A stretch of 64,000 nucleotides of DNA. Source: Euphorbia lathyris (lineage: Eukaryota; Streptophyta; Magnoliopsida; Malpighiales; Euphorbiaceae). Below are positions 57,526-64,000 of this stretch, piece by piece. The notes under the pieces are model-generated. The model had not been told where the DNA came from, made no database searches, and saw only the letters and a list, made by a program, of their open reading frames with translations. Every line of letters begins with the position of its first letter. The first letter of the stretch is position 1. The position numbers were made by a program, and so were the translations under genes. Location of the stretch: assembly GCF_963576675.1 (NCBI RefSeq), contig NC_088916.1, positions 5,285,001 to 5,349,000 on the forward strand, in the 5' to 3' direction.

Positions 57526-57958
57526 AACCTCCTCGGACTTTAAAGTTTTACTTGTCCTCAAGTAAAAGAAATCAAAAGACAAGGGATTGAGAAAATTAAG
57601 AAACAAAAACCGAAGGTTGGTTTTGCCAAGTGCGTGATTTCAAAGTTATGGTTTTATGCAAAGGTTTCGGTAAGTACCTACGCAAACAATTGAGTATGAA
57701 ACTTGTTTGAAACCTCCATTATCAAGATTAATAGGCAATATTAACGGGGATTGAATATCTTTTGAGAACCCGATAGTACCTCACCAAGGGATTTCGCTCT
57801 TACGCTCAATTTTATGTGGGTCGGTGTTTTAGCACTCTTCTTTGCACTTACTCGAGATCATGTTGAATTTGCATTTTCATCCGGGTTTTTCCTCCTAAAG
57901 TATGGTTAGGCAACATTAAAAATGAACCCGGAGGGGGGTTGTAATGTGGGTGGCTTCT
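55696..57958 (-). mobile_element. Gypsy-like element X: 3' LTR plus part of the interior, minus strand
   Basis: An inverted copy of the right-hand element. Its LTR spans 55,696-57,525 (minus-strand start TGATAGGGGTATTTTACCCC at 57,525, end CTATCA at 55,696). It is preceded on the minus strand by PPT AAAGTCCGAGGAGGTT (57,526-57,541). The following 57,526-57,958 matches the reverse complement of 61,940-62,378. Its interior is cut at 57,958 by the start of element Y. Confidence 0.85.
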
Positions 57959-59746
57959 TGATAGGGGCGTTTCGTCTCTATCTTTTAGCGTGATTTACGG
58001 TTTAATTTTAGAAGAAATAAATAAGTTTAATTACAAAAATAGAGTGTTTTAATAAAATAACAAAATAAAAATAAATTCCTTACTTTCGGTTAATTTTCCT
58101 TATTTTTGATTAATATTAGAAAATAAAACGTCAAGCTAACTCGGCTCTCAAAGATTTGTATTTTAGGTACGAGGAAGGAGTGAAAATCTACTCAAATACG
58201 CGGGGCGTATCATTATTTACGCGGGGCGTATCGTCATTTACGCGGGGCGTAAAACATGGTGTTAGAAATAATTTCCTTATCCGCAGGCACCATGTGGAAA
58301 TGACTCAGCATACGCGGGGCGTATGACACCTTACGCGGGGCGTATGACACATGTCGGAAATGATTGGCCTAATCTTGAAAGTCAGACTGCATTGTCTCCC
58401 GGAGTCAACTCTCCATACGCGGGGCGTATCACCATTTACGCGGGGCGTAAAAGGTAGTTCTTCAACGTAAAAAGATCAGAGACTCATTTACGCGGGGCGT
58501 ACTTCAGCTACGCAGGGCGTATTTGAGACAATTAGACATAGAATTGGTCCACATGCAGGAGATTTCTGACGGAATGGGCACTTACGCGGGGCGTATCATG
58601 GGATTTCTGCACCAAATAATGTTGCTCCATACTTGTACCTTGTGAAGTTACAATTCTACCCCTAGCTTGATGTATAAATAAGAGTGACTAGCACTCATTT
58701 AGCTTCAACATCACCTTCTACACCTTCTACACCTTCTACCTCTTTGTATAGACAAGTTTCATATTTTAAGTTCTTACTATTTTGGTTTTAGATTCAGTTT
58801 ATGTAATAAAACTCTCCCACCTCGAGAGCTTGTTCGGTTATTCCGGCGTTCCATCAACGTTCCGCTCCATCATTCATCACCAAGCTCGAGAGTTCCACCT
58901 CCAAGTCCTAAGAGACGGCCTTGAGTCCGGTTGGCTAGTCCCGAGGGCCAATTCTTCCCTCTTTACTTGCTAATTAGCTTTGATCTCATCCTATGTACTA
59001 GGCTTGGTTGTATTCTATATTCATACTCTCCATATTTATAATATATGATTTGCAATTTCCGTTTCTGTATATGTGTTGATGTTTATTGCTTGTTTTGATA
59101 CTCATAATTGACTATTGTGTAGGGGAACGCGATTTCCGACGCCATTCGGGCTATCTTTAGGGAGTCATATAGGTGTTGCCTTACCGGAAGTGACGCTCCG
59201 GAAACCGTAGGAATTGACAAGCCACGGAACTTACGGGCCCTAGTTTCTGATCCCCAGCATTAGACACGCCTTGACTAGGAACCACGTAGTCTAAGTATTT
59301 CACGGGTCGGTCGAACTACACGTAGTCGTCTTTGCAAGAGTAAATCGTCAACTGAATATATTCGGAGTTATTGCATATTATATTTATAACTTATCGTCAC
59401 CCATATCACTCCGTGGAGTTTTCCATTACATAAATATGTGTCACCAATAGGTTAGGAGTAGTTTGTAGTTGTGTCTCACACCAACCCCAAAGTATTCACC
59501 GCTTAGATAACGTATAAAACCGAGTCGTCTAATACTTATAATTATAAATCCCGTGGATTCGATACCCGGTCTTAACCGGATTATTACTTGATACGACGGG
59601 GTACACTTACCCCTATGTAGTCGTAGCGTCTAAGTAGAGTCAAGAGCCATTTATAAAGACCACATTTATAGACATAGAACATTCACCGCAATACACATTT
59701 TATCGTCGTAAGAAAAGCTCTACACACCTAGATCCTACGCCCATCA
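57959..59746 (+). repeat. LTR1 of element Y with GC-rich motif array
   Basis: TGATAGGGGCGTTTCG to TACGCCCATCA. Ten copies of TACGCGGGGCGTA (one variant) start at 58,197, 58,218, 58,239, 58,311, 58,332, 58,416, 58,437, 58,489, 58,509 and 58,583. TATAAATA is at 58,673-58,680, and ACACCTTCT triplets at about 58,718-58,740. Confidence 0.92.
58673..58680 (+). promoter_or_regulatory. LTR1 TATA box
   Basis: TATAAATA about 80 bp downstream of the last GC-rich motif. The same box is at 63,114-63,121 in LTR2. Confidence 0.75.
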
Positions 59747-59752
59747 AGTTTT

Positions 59753-59770
59753 TGGCGCCGTTGCCGGGGA
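59753..59770 (+). promoter_or_regulatory. Primer-binding site (Asp-tRNA type)
   Basis: TGGCGCCGTTGCCGGGGA, six bases after the LTR1 end. Confidence 0.9.
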
Positions 59771-59918
59771 TTTATAATTTCTTGCAATATTAGACAAAAA
59801 CGTTTTATTGTTAGTCTAAGCATTTGTATATATTACTTTCTTTTTGTGAATAATTTATTTTGTTTCATACTAATAGTCTTCTCCATGGTATCATAGTTGT
59901 CATCTGTGGGACGATCTC

Positions 59919-60455
59919 ATGGATGACGAATGTTCGCACCAACAATCTCCCTCGCAATTTGATGTGGTAATCTCTATCCTTAAAGATATTCAAGTGAGAT
60001 TATCTAACAATGAGGCATATTGCAGGGATTTGGGAAATCAAATCACTAGATTGACGTCTCGTATTGATTCAACCGCGGATGAATCAATTCGAGACGCCAA
60101 TCCGGGTGGTCAAATTGTAGGGGTCGAGTTAATTGAGCCCTCTCAAGAGGAGTCCCCAAGTCATGTAGGATGTCTCAACTGCGAGGAGCCGGAAATCCTA
60201 ATCGATAAGCCGGTTATGTGTGGACCCATGGAAATGAACCTAAAGCTAGAAGAGTTCGAGGTTCCATCTGAATTTTTCACCCTTTTTGAACTACCAAAGG
60301 AGTCAAAAAGGGAGCAAACTAAACTCTTCAATAATTTCTGTAAATATAGTTTTTGGTTTTTGTTAAATTTTTTTGAAGCTAACAATCCGTTTTGTAGGTA
60401 CGGATTGTTTATTCAAGAATTTGCATTTCTAACGCGAATGGAAGCATACACCTAG
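59919..60455 (+). CDS. Unrecognised 178-codon ORF of element Y
   Basis: ATG 59,919 follows the PBS by ~150 bp. It encodes MDDECSHQQSPSQFDVVISI, a likely amphipathic/coiled-coil stretch (ILKDIQVRLSNNEAYCRDLG), an acidic middle (ELIEPSQEESPSHVGCLNCE), and a hydrophobic, Phe-rich C-terminal part (FCKYSFWFLLNFFEANNPFC). No Gag zinc knuckle, protease or RT motif is visible. It occupies the gag position and may be a shortened Gag-like protein, but I do not recognise the family. It is intact in this copy. Confidence 0.5.
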   Translation: MDDECSHQQSPSQFDVVISILKDIQVRLSNNEAYCRDLGNQITRLTSRIDSTADESIRDANPGGQIVGVELIEPSQEESPSHVGCLNCEEPEILIDKPVMCGPMEMNLKLEEFEVPSEFFTLFELPKESKREQTKLFNNFCKYSFWFLLNFFEANNPFCRYGLFIQEFAFLTRMEAYT

Positions 60456-62362
60456 GAGGAAATGCTAAGTCGAGCTCACCGACTATAACGTAGCGCTTCT
60501 TGGGAGGCAACCCAAGCTCGAATAAGGGAGTTTTCCTTCCCAATTTTTATTTTCCGCATTTTCTTTTCCAATTTCGTTTCTTTTAAATCATCGGAAAAAC
60601 AAATCCCATTTTAATCCAAAAAAAAATAAAATAAAAAAAAAAAAGCCACGCGGAGCGTACACACCAGTACGCCCCGCGCAGCTACGTTTCTTTTCATTTT
60701 CGTACTTGTTATTTATGTTGTTGCGTGAGTTAATAACGTTCACGCGGGGCGTATCCCTTTTACGCCCCGCGTGCCCCACCTTGTCCCTGATAAAATGGCC
60801 CTGAGCTCGGAACACGTGGGGCGTCCCTCTACGTGCACCCCGCGTATTTGAATCTCTGGCCACAATTGGCTTAAAACGCACCTCCTACGCGGGGCGTCCC
60901 CTTGGGTACACTGCGCGTAAGACCTGACCTTAAGGGTCCTTTTTAATCCTTCTTTATTTTTGTTTTTGTCTTCTTTTCTTTTTGCGACGCCCTTGGAATA
61001 GGCGTCATTTTAATAACGCGGAGGGACGTGCAACCCCGCACTTAACGTTTGTTTTGCACTACCAAAAATAAAAATAAAAATTAAATAAATAACAAAATAA
61101 TTAAACTAATTTATTGACTCTTTTAAATTTATTCCGACACACTACCTCCTTCGGAAATAAATTAAAGTTCCGTTATTTGTCATCAAAAATAAAAACGTCG
61201 GAACATAAAGGAATGATTCGATTAAAAAATTTTAGTCTTGATCTTAAAGTTAGGGAATTTGTGCAAAGCATAGGTTAGTACTAAACTAAGGCATTGAGTC
61301 TTAACCCAAATGTTATCTCCATAATGAACTTTAAAAAGGCAATAAAAACGGGATAGTTGAGAATTTAGCGAAAACTTGATAGTACACAATTTAAACCCGA
61401 ATCTTTGTGAGGTATTTTTGAGCCTAAAAGAGTTCGTGCGAGAACTCTAATTCTTTCACAATTTTTCGAGAGCTTTGACTTCACTCGACTCATAGAATTT
61501 GCATCCAATACCGGGTTAAGTACACTTATTTTTGGTAAAAAGGCAATAGATGATAAACCGAACCCACTTAGGCTAATTTTTCTTAATTTATTTTTCTCGT
61601 TTTTACTAAACATTAGGAAACCCCTTCGAGCCTATTAACCAACTTTTTTTGTTAATACCCTTTTTAACATTTAACCCTTTTTCCTCTTGTTCGAATACCG
61701 ACAAAATCAATTTGCACCCAAATCACTTGGAAAAAGTCACGGCCTTAACAAACGAGCCCCATAAGCCTTCAAAATATGGTTTTTGTGCCTCTATCAAAAC
61801 AAAGGACACGATAAAAAGGCATTCTCAAGCTCCACCCGAGCAATTTTGAAGTATATTTTGCAAAATTCACTAAGGCCGAAATGAAAATCCGGTGCAATCA
61901 TAAAACGGTATTTTGAACTCGAGTTTCTTTAAACTAACTACTAAAGAAGCCACCCACATTACAACCCCCCCCTCCGGGTTCATTTTTAATGTTGCCTAAC
62001 CATATTTTAGGAGGAAAAACCCGGATGAAAATGCAAATTCAACATGATCTTGAGTAAGTGCAAGGAAGAGTGCGAAAACACCGACCCACCAAAAATTGAG
62101 CGTAAGAGTGAAATTCCTTGGTGAGGTACTACCGAGTTCTCAAAAGATGATCGGCTTCCATTAATATCGCCTATTAAACTTAATCATGGAGGTCTCAAAT
62201 AAGTTTTTGTACTCAATTGCTTGCGTAGGTACTTACCGAAACCTTTGCATAAAACCGTAACTTTGAAATCACGCACTTGGTAAAACCAACCTTCGGTTTG
62301 TTTCTCAATTATCTCAATCCCTTGTCTTTCGATTTCTTTTACTTGAGGACAAGTAAAACTTT
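60456..62362 (+). other. Interior of element Y, non-coding
   Basis: After the ORF: GCGCTTCTTGGGAGGCAACCC (about 60,495). At 60,646-60,920 there are more GC-rich motif relatives (CACGCGGAGCGTA, TACGCCCCGCGCA, CACGCGGGGCGTA, CTACGCGGGGCGTC). From about 61,940 the sequence is shared with element X. No further ORF is supported. Confidence 0.7.
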
Positions 62363-62378
62363 AAAGTCCGAGGAGGTT
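62363..62378 (+). promoter_or_regulatory. Polypurine tract of element Y
   Basis: AAAGTCCGAGGAGGTT immediately before TGATAGGGG of LTR2. Confidence 0.75.
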
Positions 62379-64000
62379 TGATAGGGGCGTTTCGTCCCTA
62401 TCTTTTAGCGTGATTTACGGTTTAATTTTAGAAGAAATAAATAAGTTTAATTACAAAAATAAAGTGTTTTAATAAAATAACAAAATAAAAATAAATTCCT
62501 TACTTTCGGTTAATTTTCCTTATTTTTGATTAATATTAGAAAATAAAACGTCAAGCTAACTCGGCTCTCAAAGATTTGTATTTCAGGTACGAGGAAGGAG
62601 TGAAAATCTACTCAAATACGCGGGGCGTATCATTATTTACGCGGGGTGTATCGTCATTTACGCGGGGCGTAAAACATGGTGTCAGAAATAATTGCCTTAT
62701 CCGCAGGCACCCTGTGGAAATGACTCAGCATACGCGGGGCGTATGACACCTTACGCGGGGTGTATGACACATGTCGGAAATGATTGGCCTAATCCTGAAA
62801 GTCAGACTACATTGTCTCCCGGAGTCAACTCTCCATACGCGGGGCGTATCACCATTTACGCGGGGCGTAAAAGGTAGTTCTTCAACGTAAAAAGATCAGA
62901 GACGCATTTACGCGGGGCGTACTTCAGCTACGCAGGGCATATTTGAGATAATTAGACATAGAATTGGTCCACATGCAGGAGATTTCTGACGGAATGGGCA
63001 CTTACGCGGGGCATATATCACCTTATGCGGGGCATATCATGGGATTTCTGCACCAAATAATATTGCTCCATACTTGTACCTTGTGAAGTTACAATTCTAC
63101 CCATAGCTTGATGTATAAATAAGAGTGACTAGCACTCATTTAGCTTCGACATCACCTTCTACACCTTCTACACCTTCTACCTCTTTGTATAGACAAGTTT
63201 CATATTTTAAGTTCTTACTATTTTGGTTTTAGATTCAGTTTATGTAATAAAACTCTCCCACCTCGAGAGCTTGTTCGGTTATTCCGGCGTTCCATCAACG
63301 TTCTGCTCCATCATTCATCACCAAGCTCGAGAGTTCCACCTCCAAGTCCTAAGAGACGGCCTTGAGTCCGGTTGGCTAGTCCCGAGGGCCGATTCTTCCC
63401 TCTTTACTTGCTAATTAGCTTTGATCTCATCCTATGTACTAGGCTTGGTTGTATTCTATATTCTTACTCTCCATATTTATAATATATGATTTGCAATTTC
63501 CGTTTCTGTATACGTGTTGATGTTTATAGCTTGTTTTGATACTCATAATTGACTATTGTGTAGGGGAACGCGATTTTCGACGCCATTAGGGCTATCTTTA
63601 GGGAGTCATATAGGTGTTGCCTTACCGGAAGTGACGCTCCGGAAACCGTAGGAATTGACAAGCCACGAAACTTACAGGCCCTAGTTTCTGATCCCCAGTA
63701 TTAGACACGCCTTGACTAGGAACCACGTAGTCTAAGTATTTCACGGGTCGGTCGAACTACACGTAGTCGTCTTTGCAAGAGTAAATCGTCAACCGAATAT
63801 ATTCGGAGTTATTGCATATTATATTTATAAATTATCGTCACCCATATCACTCCGTGGAGTTTTCCATTACATAAATCTGTGTCACCAATAGGTTAGGAGT
63901 AGTTTGTAGTTGTGTCTCACACCAACCCCAAAGTATTCACCGCTTAAATAACGTATAAAACCGAGTCGTCTAATACTTGTAATTATAAATCCCGTGGATT
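62379..64000 (+). repeat. LTR2 of element Y (truncated by the window)
   Basis: Aligns with LTR1, with a 21-bp extra segment at about 63,011-63,031 that adds an eleventh motif. Several motif copies here are degraded at CpG sites (GCGGGGTGTA, GGGGCATA, TTATGCGGGG). Confidence 0.92.

Larger units (their letters stand above)
57959..64000 (+). mobile_element. Gypsy-like element Y: small non-autonomous LTR element, runs off the window
   Basis: LTR1 57,959-59,746 and LTR2 62,379-64,000+ bracket a 2.6-kb interior. It has an Asp-tRNA-type PBS, one 178-codon ORF and a PPT, but no pol. The PBS and the phrase GCGCTTCTTGGGAGGCAACCCAAG after the ORF are typical of plant Ty3-gypsy (Tat/Athila-side) elements. 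Comparison with LTR1 predicts that LTR2 ends about 190 bp past the window. Confidence 0.87.

Noticed and set aside
58197..58595. CRISPR-like array
   Set aside because: Motifs are 13 bp with 8-bp spacers, inside LTRs of a plant retroelement; not a CRISPR structure.
58782..58973. 63-codon ORF present in both gypsy-like LTRs (again at 63,223-63,414)
   Set aside because: Lies in the LTR leader downstream of the TATA box; no family signal. A short upstream ORF cannot be excluded but is not supported.

Overview
The window reads as nuclear DNA of a eudicot plant, species not resolved. It is AT-rich, its genes carry GT-AG introns, and about 75-80% of it is identifiable transposable-element sequence nested several layers deep. 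Only one ordinary host gene is visible: a multi-exon plus-strand gene at about 1.96-6.5 kb (possible further exon to 7.56 kb). It encodes an IDM1-type chromatin regulator with tandem Agenet-like domains, repeated DUF7028/MBD-like modules, a TPL-binding-type domain, PHD fingers and a GNAT acetyltransferase domain.

From 7.7 to 25.9 kb is a graveyard of smaller elements. It holds foldback MITEs, a deleted copia remnant (about 10.98-13.95 kb), and a TIR element (14,051-15,570) that itself contains a Mutator-like MITE with a 9-bp target duplication and a 5'-truncated LINE with an 18-bp target duplication. It also holds a 3.4-kb TG...CA element flanked by GCATT that carries a mitochondrial atp1 fragment, and a TRIM. 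From 25.9 to 28.17 kb lies a local AT-rich repeat array. One copy is split by the next element and resumes at 54.24 kb.

The centrepiece is a 26-kb SIRE/Maximus-like Ty1-copia element, 28,169-54,234. It has 1.34-kb LTRs, TSD GGACT, a Met-tRNA-type PBS, gag, pol and a large third ORF that has its own TATA-like box. Two CACTA (En/Spm) elements sit inside it. CACTA-A (37,746-45,041, TSD GTG) interrupts the third ORF and carries intron-containing fragments of a TPR-protein gene and of the meiotic recombinase gene DMC1. CACTA-B (45,375 to about 52,530) carries degraded TNP2-, TNP1- and C48-protease-type genes on the minus strand and has lost its right terminus. An intron of its TNP1-like gene holds a 1.6-kb Pack-MULE-like element (48,561-50,171) with fragments of an NDR1/HIN1-like membrane protein gene and a RIN4/NOI-like gene.

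The right end (55.7-64.0 kb) holds two oppositely oriented copies of a small non-autonomous Ty3-gypsy-like family with an Asp-tRNA-type PBS. Their 1.8-kb LTRs contain about ten copies of a 13-bp GC-rich motif, TACGCGGGGCGTA. Most adjacent copies are exactly 21 bp apart. The second LTR of the right-hand copy runs off the window.

No complete, obviously functional transposon gene was found. No rRNA, tRNA or CRISPR features were recognised. All assignments are by eye from motifs, splice signals, terminal structures and target duplications; no database search was run.
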